64,000 nucleotides of DNA from Theocolax elegans (GCA_026168455.1 CM047430.1:1441473-1505472), one strand, 5' to 3'. Positions 31,014 to 43,721 are shown, numbered from the stretch's first letter. Translations and numbers: made by a program. Notes: generated by a model not told the origin, from the letters alone.

Positions 31014-33137
31014 TCCCCCTGCCAGATTCCGCATACTGGGGCATGTGGTATCTGTACCAGAAATACAAATGAAAGATAGGATATAACGACTCGGGTATGA
31101 CGAAGAAAAACGTTGGTATTCCACACGTTGTTGAACCAGCTCGTCTTGCGCTCTGCGAGCTGTACCGAGTGGCTCGGGTTGCCGGCCATAGTTTAACATG
31201 GCCGGGCTCCATCCTGTCGAGCTTTGTATCGCTGTATTTAGAGCGAATACCAAGTCGGGGATTTTCTCATCCCATGTGTTGTGCTTTTCTGTGATATAGG
31301 ACGCGATCATTGTCTTCAACGTCCTATTAGCACGTTCAACAGGATTAGCCTGAGCATGGTAAGGAGGAATCGTCGTATGGAAAATCCCTCGTTCCACTAA
31401 GTAGTCATCCACGAGTTTATTTTTAAACTCAGTTCCGTTGTCGGACAGAAACACCTCTGGGGTACCATAACGTATGATGACTCGCTCATGCAACTCTTTT
31501 ACGATGGTCCTAGCATTAGCTTTCCGAATCGGGACCGCCTCGATCCAGCGCGTAAATAAATCCTGAAAGACCAAAATGTATACGTAACCATGTGTCGACC
31601 GCGGAAGTGGGCCAGTGACGTCACCTGCTACAACTTGCCATGGTTTCTCTATCACGCGTCTACCCATCAAACCCATGGGTGGACGTTGCTCCACCTTACA
31701 CTGTTGGCAGACCTGACATTTGCGTACATATTCTCCGACTTCGGCGTAGTACCGCGGCCAATAATACATTTTAGCCACTCTAGCAAATGTCTTCTCCCTA
31801 CCTAAGTGTCCAGCAGTCGGATCGTCATGACACTCACGGAGTATGGCTTGCCTATGCTCCTCTGGTACAACCAGTTTCCAAGCGTCTTGATCCTCCATCA
31901 CGTCGTCTAACTCGTTATCGACGCGATACGAATACAAATTGTTACCTATTATCTTCCATTCCGGAAAATCTCTAGGTCGCTCTGATACGTCTTTCAGCCA
32001 TGAGAGGTACCAAGGATCTTTTGTAGTTTGGCTCCAAGAAACTGAAGCGATGGCCGGCTCGTCTTCCTCATACATGCGAGAAAGTGCATCGGGGACATAA
32101 TTTAGAGTTCCTTTCCTGTACTCAATTGTAAAATTATGAGACTGGAGTTCTAATGCCCATCTGGCGAGCCAACTCGTTGGATTGTGTATATTGCACAGCC
32201 AACGAAGACTACTATTATCAGTTATAACCTTAAACTGGTAACCCTCAATATACTGTCGAAATTTTCTAATTGCCCATACTACGGCCAAGCATTCCCGTTC
32301 TGAGAGGCTATAGTTGCGTTCTGCTGGCGAGAGTACTCTACTGGCAAACTCCAGGACTCTCTCTACTCCATCAACGACCTGTGTTAATACTGCACCGATA
32401 CCGGTGTCACTAGCATCTGTTTGAATGGTATAATCGCCATTCTCGTCAGAAGTCTGTAGAATGGGTGCAGTCATCAGCAGTGCTTTGAGTCGCTGAAATG
32501 CACCTTCTTGTTCTTGGAGCCATTCATACTTTTGGTCTTTCTTTGTAAGACGTGTTAAAGGCTCCGCTATCGTAGCATAGTCGGGTATAAATCGTCTGTA
32601 CCAAGATGCCATCCCGAGGAATCGTCTCAGATGCTTGAGATTTCGGGGAGCCGGATATTCTTGAATCGGCTCCGTCTTAGCTGGATCAGGTCTTATTCCA
32701 TCGCGATTGACCCGTACACCCAAGTATCTCACTTCGGGTTGACAGAAAACACATTTTTCCCGGTTTACCGATAAACCAGCTTCAGTTAAACGAGTCAACA
32801 CCTCCTTTAGCAACAGTTTGTGCTCTTCGAAGGTCTCCGTCACGACAATGATAGCGTCGAGATAAGAGTAAGCATTCGGTTCGAGAGCAGGTCCAATCAC
32901 CTGGTCTATCATACGTTGGAACGTCGCGCCAGCATTTGCCAACCCAAAGGGCATACGAGTAAACTGGAACAAACCCATTTCAGGTACCGTAAATGCTGTA
33001 ATTGGGCGCGATTCCATTTGCAGAGGTATTTGGTGATAGGCGCAGTTCATATCTATCGTAGATATATATCGGGCTCTTTTGAGTTTGCGTAAAATATCCT
33101 GCATAAACGGCAACGGATACGCATCAGGTTTGGTCAA
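30999..33137 (-). pseudogene. pol: Gypsy-2 Pol: RT, RNase H, integrase
   Basis: A 712-codon frame from the RT fingers to inside the LTR; the frame is open back to about 33165 (FCIDFKKVNA). RT motifs are clear, but the catalytic YxDD reads YLDA: the second Asp codon is GCT at 32853-32855, which abolishes polymerase activity. RNase H (QTDASD, ERECLAVVW, TDNSSL) and integrase (HX6H, CQVCQQC, catalytic residues in AGDVTGP, SDNGTEF and NPVERANR) are otherwise complete. After LNYGRQPEP the protein diverges and runs into the LTR, so the GPY/F module and C-terminus seen in Gypsy-1 were deleted. Confidence 0.9.
31014..31025 (-). promoter_or_regulatory. Gypsy-2 polypurine tract
   Basis: CTGGCAGGGGGA on the minus strand directly precedes the 3' LTR start. 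It is the plus-strand primer site. Confidence 0.8.
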
Positions 33138-34048
33138 AGCGTTGACCTTCTTGAAATCAATGCAAAAACGTCTTGCATTTCTATAACGCCTGTCTCAAGC
33201 ATCTGTCGAACTTGTCGATGCATCTCCTCTCGAATCTTGTCCGAGACGGGATAATACCTTTGTTTGATCAGCCGCGCCGAACCGACGTCGATAACATGTT
33301 CAACATCGTATGATCGGCCGATCTTTGGCAAAGTACTGGACAGCACTTGATCCAGAAGTTCACGTAGTTGTCGGCGCTCATCTTCTGTCGCGTCGGCCAC
33401 ACCTGCTGACGACAGCGAAGCGTGTCCACTTTCAATACTAGCCACTTCCAGCTGTAATAATTGTGATGACCCTTTGAAGTATAAACAGTCGAAGTCTGGG
33501 TCTAGAACTGCTCGGAATGCTCGAATGAAATTTACTCCTAAATAGCATTCCGCATCTAAATTTGGCATAATTGCGACCCGTACATCTCGCGTGTCTTTAC
33601 CGATGGTAAAAGGTAGCATAACATGTCCACACAACTGGTGTGTACTACCATCCGCAAACTTAGCACTACCCGCTTGCTTATCGAGAATGGATCTGCCAAG
33701 AGCGGTTGCCAACTGCAAACCGTTCAAACCCATGACCGTTGTTGATGCACCTGCATCAAACAATGCTCGGATCCGGTATCCACCGATATCGATTTGACAC
33801 CACCAGCGCGTCTCATCTTCTGGACTATAAACTCGCTGGTTTGGTATCGGAGTAATTTTTAAAATTTTACTCGTGACAAGATCCGTCCTAACCTCTCTGG
33901 GGTCATTGATCGTCAGATCTTCTTGACGCATCTCTGCAGCTTGACTGCCTCGAGGTTTCAGGATTACGACCGCTACTCCGGGGACTCCCTCAACCTCGGG
34001 ACCAGCGGCTGTCCCCTCTAGCCGCTTTCCCGTGCGTTTTTTGCACAA
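33134..34048 (-). pseudogene. Gypsy-2 protease and start of RT
   Basis: Contains a retropepsin with LFDAGAS (DAGA instead of DTGA), a long linker, and the beginning of the RT region (LIKQRYYPVSDKIREEM...ETGVIE). Where the family then has about 20 residues of RT finger, the sequence jumps to a different frame (near 33165), so a small deletion and a frameshift separate this segment from the rest of Pol. The C4-type zinc motif of Gag lies in another frame just upstream (CNICGKLSYTIRMC, about 34048-34098). Confidence 0.85.
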
Positions 34049-34097
34049 TCAGGACACATCCTAATTGTATAGCTCAATTTGCCACATATATTGCAGG

Positions 34098-35861
34098 CTA
34101 TAGGCTTGGGACAACCTCTTTACGCTTCTCCTTATCAACGGCATTCAACTTCTCGTCGTTTCTTGACGTATGGCCATTCGATGACTGTCGATCAGGACTC
34201 TTACGATTACCCTTCCTCTGTCCCCATTTGAACCGAGGAGGTAATCTGTGTGTCTTCTTGCTTTGAGAGACATCAACCTTGCCTCTCACCCCAGCTGTAT
34301 GGCAACTCGTCTTAACGGATACTAGCGTCTCCTCGAGAATTTTCGTGAACCGTTCCAAAAGATCTGTTTGAGCCGGTTCACTCGTTTCCTTGGCTACGCT
34401 TGCTACCTTTGGTTTAGCGTTCGGTCGCTTCTTATTCCGCGACTTAAATGCTAACTCAGGTAGCATCAAGTCTTCTTCTGCGGGAGGCGGCCGATATAAC
34501 TTTTCTCGTTCGAGTGTTTGCTCGGCGTCCAACGCCAATTGCAAAAAACTCTCGATCGACCGAGCTTCAACCCTCTTAAATAAACGTTGGAGTTGAGGTA
34601 GCATATTGCGGTACAGGTGATCTAACTGGCTCCGCTCATCCGGAATCGGCTTGAGCTTACGCATTATCGCAATCGAGCAGGTAATATAATCCCTTACCGG
34701 CTCATCTTCGCCTTGCGTGCGAGCGTTAGACTCCTCGATAAGCCGTTGTTCATAACTCTGGCCCATCCCGTACCACATCTTGGCGTATCTCACAAAATCT
34801 TGCCATGAGTGCCATCTATCCTTCACGTTCCGATACCACGTAGCTGCGTTATCGGTGAGAAGTTCCGACAAGGACGGTAACACCTCGTCCTCGCTGAGGT
34901 TGGCGAGTATCCTACAATCTTCTACTCGCGCAGGAAATGCTTCAATACTCTGGCTTTTGTCTCCAGAGAATCGAACTCCCCACTTACGAACAATTGCGCC
35001 GACATCGCGCACTGTCCCGGCCGATCTAGTTGTAGACTGGCCGGTTACGTTCGAGTCCATCCGACTAGGGTAGGGAGAGCTAGAATATGGAGGCTGACCT
35101 TGTCTCCATATCTCGCCCCTCCCCAAAGCTCATCTAGCAGGTGCTTGATAACCATCGCACTCTGCCTGCACTTGTCGTGGTCTTTCGTCCAGTGTGTGAC
35201 ACGTATACGTATCTTGGAACCGGACATGTTGGTTCGGCTCTCTATTTCTGTTGGTGTTCGTTCTCTGCGTACTATCGCGGGTGTAGAAGTCCATTTTCAG
35301 AGCACTCACTTGATCCTCCAAATCTTTCATCCGTGCTGTCATGACGGCCTGTTGCTTCAACTGCAACGTCAACATCGCAGCAAATGTCTCTGGTATCTCA
35401 AACTGTGCTCCGCCTGTAGACACTAGCGTGATCCACTCCTCTTTGTTAGCTTCTTGGCTGGAGACCTCGGATTGTTGATCCTCAGTATGCTGATCTACCT
35501 CAGCATCAACGTCTGTCTCTTGCCTTTCTATGTCTGGAATGTCCAGCGCAAGAGTCTGTTGTAAAACTTCTACAACATTTGGATCAGAATCCGGATCAGG
35601 CAATGCCGGATTCTGGGCAAACATATCCTCAAACCAATCCGACCTCCGCCTATTTCGCCTTTCGCGATCTGCCAACAGATTTGTTTCTTCAGCGAAATCC
35701 TAAGCCGTATAATTTCCCATTAACCACCGTTGGAGACGCTCGGCTCTCTTATAATTTGGGCCGTCAACCCGCATCTCCAACGACTCGAGGTGAGCCTTTA
35801 TCTGTTCACCGGACTGAGTGTCAATCCAGTTGTCAATCTGGTTACTCATCGATTCTGCCAT
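34098..35861 (-). pseudogene. gag: Gypsy-2 Gag with two in-frame stops
   Basis: The frame starts at the ATG at 35861-35859 and is interrupted by TAG at 35700-35702 and TGA at 35130-35132. All three segments are in the same frame. The central part is a Ty3/Gypsy capsid (WYRNVKDRWHSWQDFVRY, ...LDHLYRNMLPQLQR). The C-terminal part is basic. The knuckle region beyond 34098 is out of frame. The structure parallels the visible part of Gypsy-1 Gag, for example the shared LYRPPP phrase. Confidence 0.87.
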
Positions 35862-37031
35862 ATTATCTTAAAATTATCGCAGATTTCTTAACAAAAAATA
35901 AAGAAAAATCGCTTCCGCAGGTACTTGTGCAAGGTTCGATTATTCAATACTAGGTGGCGTTAAACTACTAAATTATTGGGCCACTGTGTTGAAGATTGTG
36001 ATCTTTTCCCTTCTTAAAAAACCTTACGCTCACCAATTTGAAACTTGCACGTAAAAAAAAATTTTATAATTTTGACAACAATTTAACAAAATAAATTAAA
36101 TTTCACCCTCAATTTAAATTTGTTATACGCGTTTCAGTCTAATTTATTTTAAAATATTGTACCCGTATGTACAACAAAACCAAACAAATATTTTGTACAA
36201 TAAATAAATCAAACGAGATAATAAACAAATAAAAAAAAAATTTTTAATCCGATAAAATGAGGAAGAAAACGGATTATCCTCGGCTCTCGGTCACCAGCGC
36301 ACGCAAATATACTTAAAATTAAATAAATTCGTCAACAAATTAATAAATAAACTAATAAATGATCAACAAATAAATTAATAAATAATATATTCCTACCTAA
36401 CTATATAGAATATCTAACGCAGTGACCTCTTACAATCGCGTGTTACATAAAAAAAATTAAATACAATTTTTATTATGACGCGAGAGCCGATACGCGTAGT
36501 AAAAATTATAACAAAAGCAAATTTCAAAAATCACACCCTTGCACAGGTATTAACAATTTTTATTATGTCGCAAACATTGCATTCGCTAATTTTCGACTAA
36601 CCTATACGAAATCGGGGACACGTGTTATTAAATCGCCGACCTCAAACCATTCTATCTCATATAAATAAATAAATCTGAAATTATTACAATTTACGTGTGT
36701 CAACAATTATCAAAAAGAAATTTTATTACTGTCGACTTCGGATTTCTTCCTGATGAAAACAAAAAAAAACGAAGAAAATCCCATAAAGTTATCTAAATTA
36801 TTGTCAAACACAATAATCTATTAATTGAAATTAATTGCAATTCAATTAATTCAATTGTCGACAATAATTAATACATTAATTAACGTAACTAACGTATTAA
36901 TCATTAAACACACGTAAATCAACCGAGCATATGTTTCAACAATTCAATTCCGGTCCGTTCCTATTCCCTTGTTGCGCGCCGTGTACGCGCAATCAACTCT
37001 CCTAACGTCTAGGGACTTTTTCCTTCACTTA
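35862..37031 (-). other. Gypsy-2 5' leader
   Basis: About 1.17 kb between the primer-binding site and the gag ATG. It is AT-rich with several ATTAATTAAT-type tracts and no ORF of note. It would contain the packaging signal, which I cannot locate. Confidence 0.55.
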
Positions 37032-37042
37032 GTTGGGCGCCA
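37032..37042 (-). promoter_or_regulatory. Gypsy-2 primer-binding site
   Basis: TGGCGCCCAAC directly follows the 5' LTR on the minus strand. It begins with TGG, which is complementary to a tRNA CCA end. The same 11 bases follow the LTRs of the TRIM elements at 61422 and 63000, implying the same primer tRNA. Confidence 0.8.
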
Positions 37043-38249
37043 TGTAACGGTGTGCTTGCCCGGCAGTGCGCCCAAAATTGGCTCCGAGCTGGGCCTATAT
37101 TTTTATGTTTTGCCGCTGCTCGGAGTCACTTCTGGGTGCGCTGTTGCCCGGCAGTGCGCCCAAAATTGGCTCTGAGCTGGGCCTATATTTTTATGTTTTG
37201 CCGCTGCTCGGAGTCACTTCTGGGTGCGCTGTTGCCCGGGGAAAACTTACTGAGTCGCCCGTCTTACGTACCTGTAGTTCGTGGCGAACGAACTTGTGTA
37301 ATTTCGCCGTCTAGATATCACGTACTTGATGACTCAATATAATTCGTAAATATATATATGTTGCTTACAAAATCTTTCCCGCGCAGCGGCTGCGGTTACC
37401 TGTCCGTACACTTGCCGTTAATGTTGTATGGAAATCGAATTCCGATTTCCAACAACAACAGGTAAAACAATGCTAATCTTTCCTAAAATGGACCGCGGAA
37501 ATTCGTATATTAAAATACGACTCAAAGGAAAACGAAGGAACTACTATATACGCCGGTTAGAAAAATATAAATCAACACGAGTTGAAATAGATTATCTATA
37601 AATAAATTTATTGAGATAAATAAATGATTCAATTTAACAACATTTACTAAGGTCAAGGCCTTTATACGCACGAAGGTTGAGTCGTAACCGTCGACTCAAC
37701 ACGAGAGGGGAAAGGGGTACACGAACTAACTAACTTAAAAATATTCGAACGATCGCGTTGAATAAAATGTTTAACATACAATAATTATCCGCGCGAAAGT
37801 GGTACCACTTACTTTTATTTCTTTCTTCGGTTCACGAGTACAAAATAAGGAAGTGCTTCCTCTCTCTCGCTATCCTCTTCCTGTTGGATTGAAAATGTTG
37901 GTGGGAGTATCCCTCGACCACCGATCAATCCGTCTCGTGCGTACGTATCAAAAAACTGCACACAAAATATGCACCGTGTTGTGTACTAGGCGGATATCTG
38001 AGAGAGGATAACACAAGGTAACAATAATAATCTACGAATTACCAAACACAAGTAATTAGTTATTTATTATTACAATAAGAATAGAACACACTGTGGAGCG
38101 ATGCGCCTCCGTTGGTCGCTTAACCGAGTCTGTGCGCGCGATGCGGATACAGATACACGAACGCTCGTTCCGTTGATAGGTGGCGCGGCACACCCTCGCT
38201 CGTACATTATAATCCTCCCACGTTAATTTTTTTTGAGGAACTCAACTAC

Positions 38250-38730
38250 TTACAAATCAAGTCGCTGCGGTTTCTTTCTCGGTCGCAAGGATCGTCGCAA
38301 TATGTTATGGTTACTAGACGTTTCAACCACGGGTGTTGGCAAAACAACCTGATCATTTAATGGTACATTTTCATTTTCGTTAACCGATACCGACACAGTG
38401 CGATGATCACTATTATTACTAGTCGTTGATTCGCTAGTGTTCGACGTAACACCCGCTGAATACACAAATGGTTCATGACTTGCTTCCTTGTTTTCTAAAT
38501 TGTCAACTACAGGAAAATGCGCTAATGGACGGATTTGGTCTACGTGTCGCTTGTGCACCTTATCATCTTTAGTACAAACCCTATACGTGACCGGTCCTAA
38601 TTTATCTACAATACGCGCTTCCTGCCACTTAGCATTATTATTACTAGTATAATCACGAGCCATTACTAAATCACTTTGATTAAAACTAACGTCGCGATTA
38701 CCATTAAAATTTCTTTCTTGCTCCTGTTCT
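38250..38730 (-). pseudogene. Gypsy-3 Pol C-terminus beyond the MITE
   Basis: Begins KKEQEQERNF in the frame that would join the upstream Pol if the MITE and one copy of its target duplication were absent. It contains a GPY/F-like module (FNQSDLVMARDY...ARIVDKLGPVTYRV...RHVDQIRPL) and a Ser/Asn-rich tail ending LRPRKKPQRLDL, typical for this group. Confidence 0.88.
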
Positions 38731-38738
38731 TTTTTTAC

Positions 38739-39308
38739 TAGAGGTGTGCGGGTCCCCGAAATTTCGGGTAGCCCGATAAAAAACCCGACCCGAGCCCGAC
38801 CCGAGCCCGATACACGGGTACCCGACAATATCAACAACCCGAAAATACTCGGGTTACCCGAAAATTATCGGGCTACCCGAGAAAGTTCGAGTACCCGACA
38901 ATTTTCGGGCTACCCGAGAAAATTCGAGTACCCGGCAAGTTTCGGGCTACCCGATGACACTCGGGGTACCCGACAATTTTCGGGCTACCCGATGACACTC
39001 GTTCTAATAATAACAGACTGCACCTATTGTTACAGTAACCCGAGAATGTCGCGCAATACGAGATTGTCGGATAATTCGACATTTGTAGGCAACCCGAAAT
39101 TGTCGGGTTACCCGAGTAGTTTCGGGTAGTCCGAGTTCTTCGGGTTACCCGAGTAGTTTCGGGTAGCCCGAAATTTATCGGGTACTCGAATTTTCTCGGG
39201 TAGCCCGAAAATTTTCGGGTAACCCGAACAGGTCGGGACCCGACCCGAACCCGGTCCAAAAAACCCAACCCGGCCCGACCCGTATTTTCGGGTACCCGCA
39301 CACCTCTA
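38739..39308. mobile_element. hAT-type MITE built of CCCGA/TCGGG repeats
   Basis: 570 bp with terminal inverted repeats TAGAGGTGTGCGGGT and ACCCGCACACCTCTA, flanked by the 8-bp duplication TTTTTTAC (38731-38738 and 39309-39316). Those features place it in the hAT superfamily. The interior is an array of short, mostly palindromic units such as TTTCGGGCTACCCGA and GTACCCGACAA in both orientations. It has no transposase. Confidence 0.88.
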
Positions 39309-42300
39309 TTTTTTACAGTTTCTCGCATCGTGGGTTTTACAATATCTAACCGCGTTCTTAGTTTATACCCGACTTGCAATTCCCCCGGAGTGCATTTCGT
39401 TGTACAATGAGGCGTACTGCGATAATACAACAAATAGCGATTAAGTGCCTCATGCCGCGACATATTCTTGCATAATAACTTAAACTTACTTTTGAACGTA
39501 CGCACTGCATTTTCGGCTGCGCCGTTCGAAGCAGGGTGATAAGGTGCAGTTCGGTAGTGCTTAATACTATTTGTCTGCAAAAACTCTTTAAACAATTCTG
39601 ACGTAAAAGTCGGACCATTGTCAGACACAATTGACTCTGGCAATCCCCAGCAAGCGAAATACTCCTTAAAAACCTTAATCGTATTCGCAGCAGTTATATT
39701 CGTCATTTCCTTAATGTCAACCCACTTAGAATACGCATCAATTATAACTATATACATATGACCTTCGATTGGTCCGCAAAAATCTACATGTAACCTGACA
39801 TTAGGCCCTTTTGGCCATTCCCATACATGCAACTTTGCTCTCGGCGGTTCGTCTGCATTTTCAGCACACAACTTACATGACTTCGCAACCTCTTCAATAT
39901 GTACATCTAACTTAGGCCACCAAATATACGACCTCGCCAAGGCTTTCATTTTAACAATACCCATGTGAGCATTATGTAGTTCAGCTAACATGTACTTCCG
40001 CAAGGCACTGGGAACAATAACACGATGACCCCACATAAGACATCCCTGTTCAACATAAATTTCGCCTTGCCTAATCTTATAACTTTGTAACGCGTCTGGC
40101 ACTTTCATCGGCCACCCCTCGTACACAAATTTATACACCTGTTGTAAAATAGGGTCTTTCAACGTTTCGGTTCTAATTACACCTAGATCTACGCACATCA
40201 TATTGTCAGTTACCGAATTCAAATGTGAATATTCGTTATCAACCTGCAATTCATTTGACTCGTTAAACTTATCTACTAAATTTCGCGACAACGAATCAGC
40301 TACAGAATTATCACTTCCCTTAATATGTCGAATCGTAAAATTGTAACCTGACAACATTACTGCCCATCTTTGCACTCTTGCCGCTGTCATATGGGGTAAC
40401 CCCTTTTTTGAACCGAAAATAAAAGTTAACGGCTTATGATCCGTTTCTAGGATGAAGTTATCTAACCCATAGACATATTGATGAAACGTTTTGACCCCGA
40501 ACACTATTCCTAAAGCTTCGCGATCTAACTGAGAATAGTTACGCTCTGCTTTCGATAAAACACGCGACGCGAAAGCTACTGGGCGTTCCTCCCCGTTCGA
40601 AAAAATATGTGACAGTACGGCCCCTATACCATACGGTGACGCATCACACGTAATTTTAATAGGCAAGTCCGACCTATAATGTACTAAAACTTCGCGCGAC
40701 GTCAAACATGTTTTCGCCTTTTGAAACGCCTTCTTTCGCTTATCATTCCAATCCCATGTCGCATTTTTATGTAACAATTCATATAACGGCCCTACTATTT
40801 GTGCATACCCTTTAATAAATTTCGCGTAATAGTTCATTAACCCTAAGAATGAACGCAATTCTGTTTCGTTTTCTGGTTCTTTTAATTCTGCGATAGCTTG
40901 ATACTTATGCTGCGCAACATGCAACCCTTCCTTATCAATAACATACCCAAGAAAACTGATACTTGGTTGGTTAATCTGACATTTTTGAATTTTTACTGTT
41001 AACCCGCTATCTTTTAATCTCTCTAAAACTACCTTAAGATTATAATCGTGACTCTCTTGTGTCTTTCCAAAAACAAAAATATCATCGAAGTACACTGCGC
41101 TGCCTTCAACGCCTGACAATACTTTTTCCATCTCACCTTGAAAAATTCCCGGCGCTGACGCTATCCCGTACGATAAACGGTGATATCGAAATAAGCCCTT
41201 ATGCGTCGAAATCGTTAACAGCTCTTGAGATGCACTCTCCAGCTCTAGCTGTTGATAAGCGTGCGCAAGATCAAGCCTAGAGAATATTACAGAACCCGAC
41301 ATTTTAACGGCTAAGTCATTGACCCTGGGTATTGGGTGCCTATTCACCACTAACTGCGGATTGACAGTAATTTTAAAATCACCGCAAATCCTAACCTCAC
41401 CCGTCGTTTTCAATACCGGTACTATAGGTGTTGCCCAGTTACTAGTGGTTACCTGTTCTACAATACCTTTTCTTTCTAACCTACACAATTCTGCTTCGAT
41501 CTTGTCACGTAACGCAAAAGACACTGGCCTAGCCTTACAAAATACTGGCTTAGCATTTCCTATTAACTCTAATGACACTTTACGTTTTGAGTACGTTCCT
41601 AACTTATCTGTGAACACCTCAGGAAAACGCTCTACTAAGTCATTCGCCGTTAATTTATTTACAAAAATCGGTTTAATCACACCTTGTTCATTGTTGCTTA
41701 TTTTAATCAAATTCAATTCAAATAGCCATGGCCGACCTACTATCGCTACACACTCGCCTGGCATTACAAACAAATCTAATCTATACGATTTATTTTCATA
41801 TTGCACATTAACTTTTAACATACCAACCGGTTTGATTAAATGTCCGCCATAACCTTTGAACGTTCGATCCGTCTGTTGCAATCTAACTCGTGCTAATTCT
41901 CTCGATTGATCAACCACCCTGTGTGATATAGCCGATATCGGTGACCCTGTGTCAATTTCAAATGTAATCGGAGAATTTTCAACTATTAAACTAACCGTTA
42001 ATGGCTTAACATCTCGTATCACATTTACAACGCCATCTTGTACATTAAACAATTGATTAAAACCGTCCGATAATTTTTCACAATCTACCGAGTTAGTTGC
42101 ATCGAAATTCTTATTTACTAAATTTACATTGTTTTTAACACTCGCTTTGTCAACTGTAGGTACACTACCCTTTGTTTTACAAACTGCTTGTAAATGCCCT
42201 TTTTTACCGCACTTACGACATTTACACTCACGATTCTTACAAGTTGACGAAATGTGGTTAGCTTGTCCACAACAATAACAGTTGACTTGTTTATTCTTGA

Positions 42301-42703
42301 CGTTGGCTGCACCGCCGGACTTCTTCTTCTCCTTGTTTACCACGAAATTCACGGAACTAGCGGCTCCTTTGTGATGAGATTGCATTTCGGCAACATTCCG
42401 ATCTGTCGTTTCGTGTGACAATGCCAATTCGATAGCCCGCGTAAACGTCAATTCTCGTTCAATTAACAACTTTTTCTTGATTGACTCTCCAGCGAGACCC
42501 CATACAAACTGATCTCTCAATGAATTGTCCAAATTCGCGCCAAATTCACAAAACATGGAGGTTCTCTTCAATTTTGCTACAAAACTTTTAACATCCTCCC
42601 CTTCCATTTGACGACACTCTTTAAACTTGTAGCGCTCTGCGATTATACTCGGTGCCGGCTTCAAATGATTTTGCATCCTCTCGGCTAACTGCTTAAGTGA
42701 CAA
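39309..42703 (-). pseudogene. pol: Gypsy-3 Gag C-terminus and Pol, cut by a MITE
   Basis: Begins in the capsid and then has two CCHC knuckles (CYCCGQANHISSTC and CRKCGKKGHLQAVC). The protease has an intact DTGS and the RT an intact YFDD. RNase H follows (CDASPYG, DREALGIVFG, TDHKPL), then integrase with an HHCC domain and catalytic residues in VDFCGPI, SDNGPTF and NGAAENAV. At 39308 the frame enters the hAT-type MITE and reads on through it to 38873 as meaningless repeats. The true C-terminus lies beyond the MITE at 38250-38730. Confidence 0.9.
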
Positions 42704-42726
42704 ACTATACGGCTTTTCCGGAGATA

Positions 42727-43128
42727 CTAATTCTGTAGCAGCATGTAGCCATCTTTTCCAAGCAATGTAAGAAATACAGCTACTTTTTTTTCTTCGTCCA
42801 CTTCGTTAGCAACGAAATACATTCGTAACCGCTCGTACCACAAACTCCAATCTTCATCCATTGAAAATTCGGCAACATTGCCAATAGTACCTTTTACTAT
42901 CGTTTGTGTAATTGGTTGTAACGAATTTTGATTCTGAGAACTCGGGACCGTTGTGATACCTGATGCCAACAACAAACATTGCGCCGCCTCTACTTTCATG
43001 TGTTCTTCGACTAATTTTGCCCTCTCTTGATCCAACTGAAACTTGTATCGCTCGAGCTCCTTCTTGTAAATGTCCAGCTCTTCTTCCTTTTTCTTAAGGT
43101 CAGTTTCCTTCTTTTTCTGTTCCGCCAT
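42727..43128 (-). pseudogene. gag: Gypsy-3 Gag, N-terminal part
   Basis: Starts at the ATG at 43128 (MAEQKKKETDLKKK). Residues 1-55 form a highly charged coiled-coil-like segment, followed by the start of the capsid (DWSLWYERLRMYFVANEV). The frame ends at a TAG near 42738. A one-base loss there explains the stop, because the capsid continues in the next frame (VSPEKPYSLSLKQLAERM) into the Pol segment. Confidence 0.85.
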
Positions 43129-43721
43129 ATTAACAGGAAAAAAAAAAAAAAAAAAGTACACGCGTAACTCAGTTTATCTCTTTTTTTTTTAATTTTATTT
43201 TATGGCCTGTCCATAACACACAAAATTAACTTTTTATATCCTCGACGCCAATTGTTGTGTACTAGGCGGATATCTGAGAGAGTATAACACAAGGTAATAA
43301 TCTACGAACTACCAAACACAAGTAATTAGTTATTTATTATTACAATAAGAATAGAACACACTGTGGAGCGATGCGCCTCCGTTGGTCGCTTAACCGAGTC
43401 TGAGCGCGCGATGCGGATACAGATACACGAACGCTCGTTCTGTTGATAGGTGGCGCGGCACACCCTCGCTCGTACATTACACACCGGAAAAACACTACCC
43501 GAGTATCACGGTCAAGTCAATGCGGTGCGTCTTCACACGTGTTGTCGCGATCTCTCTTAACTCGGTAGTCCTGCGCGCACGACTCTCTCCCGAATTCTAA
43601 CTATCATTGCGCGGGTATCAGCCGTTCGCGTCGTTGGCTATGCCTATATCTATATATAGCGCTCGTGTTTACCTACCTAATTCGTATAATGGTGAGTGAA
43701 TATCACTTACCATTACAAAAT

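Larger units (their letters stand above)
37977..43481 (-). mobile_element. Gypsy-3 LTR retrotransposon inside the Gypsy-2 LTR
   Basis: 5,505 bp, flanked by CACCG (37972-37976 and 43482-43486). LTRs of 235 bp (37977-38211) and 229 bp (43253-43481) differ by a 6-base indel and a few substitutions, so insertion is fairly recent. A primer-binding site (TGGCGTCGAGGAT, 43250-43238) lies two bases after the 5' LTR. A purine-rich CGTGGGAGGAT precedes the 3' LTR. The gene order is Gag then Pol in one original frame, of the Mag-like type with short LTRs. One frameshift and one MITE insertion break it. Confidence 0.92.
29991..43717 (-). mobile_element. Gypsy-2 LTR retrotransposon, complete but dead, with nested Gypsy-3
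   Basis: Flanked by AAAT at 29987-29990 and 43718-43721 (4-bp target duplication). Minus-strand order: 5' LTR (43717 to 37043, split by Gypsy-3), primer-binding site, 1.2-kb leader, gag, protease, RT, RNase H, integrase, polypurine tract and 3' LTR (31013 to 29991). Without the insertion it is about 8.2 kb. Multiple stops and frameshifts show that it is inactive. Confidence 0.92.
37043..43717 (-). repeat. Gypsy-2 5' LTR, split by Gypsy-3
   Basis: The parts are 37043-37976 and 43482-43717. Together they match the 3' LTR. The split falls inside TGCACCG and leaves CACCG on both sides. Two 88-bp direct repeats (37063-37150 and 37151-37238) are inserted between CCCGG and GGAAAAC, and they are absent from the 3' LTR. 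Confidence 0.9.

Noticed and set aside
30661..37342. Short plus-strand ORFs across Gypsy-2
   Set aside because: They are antisense shadows of gag-pol or lie in LTR sequence.
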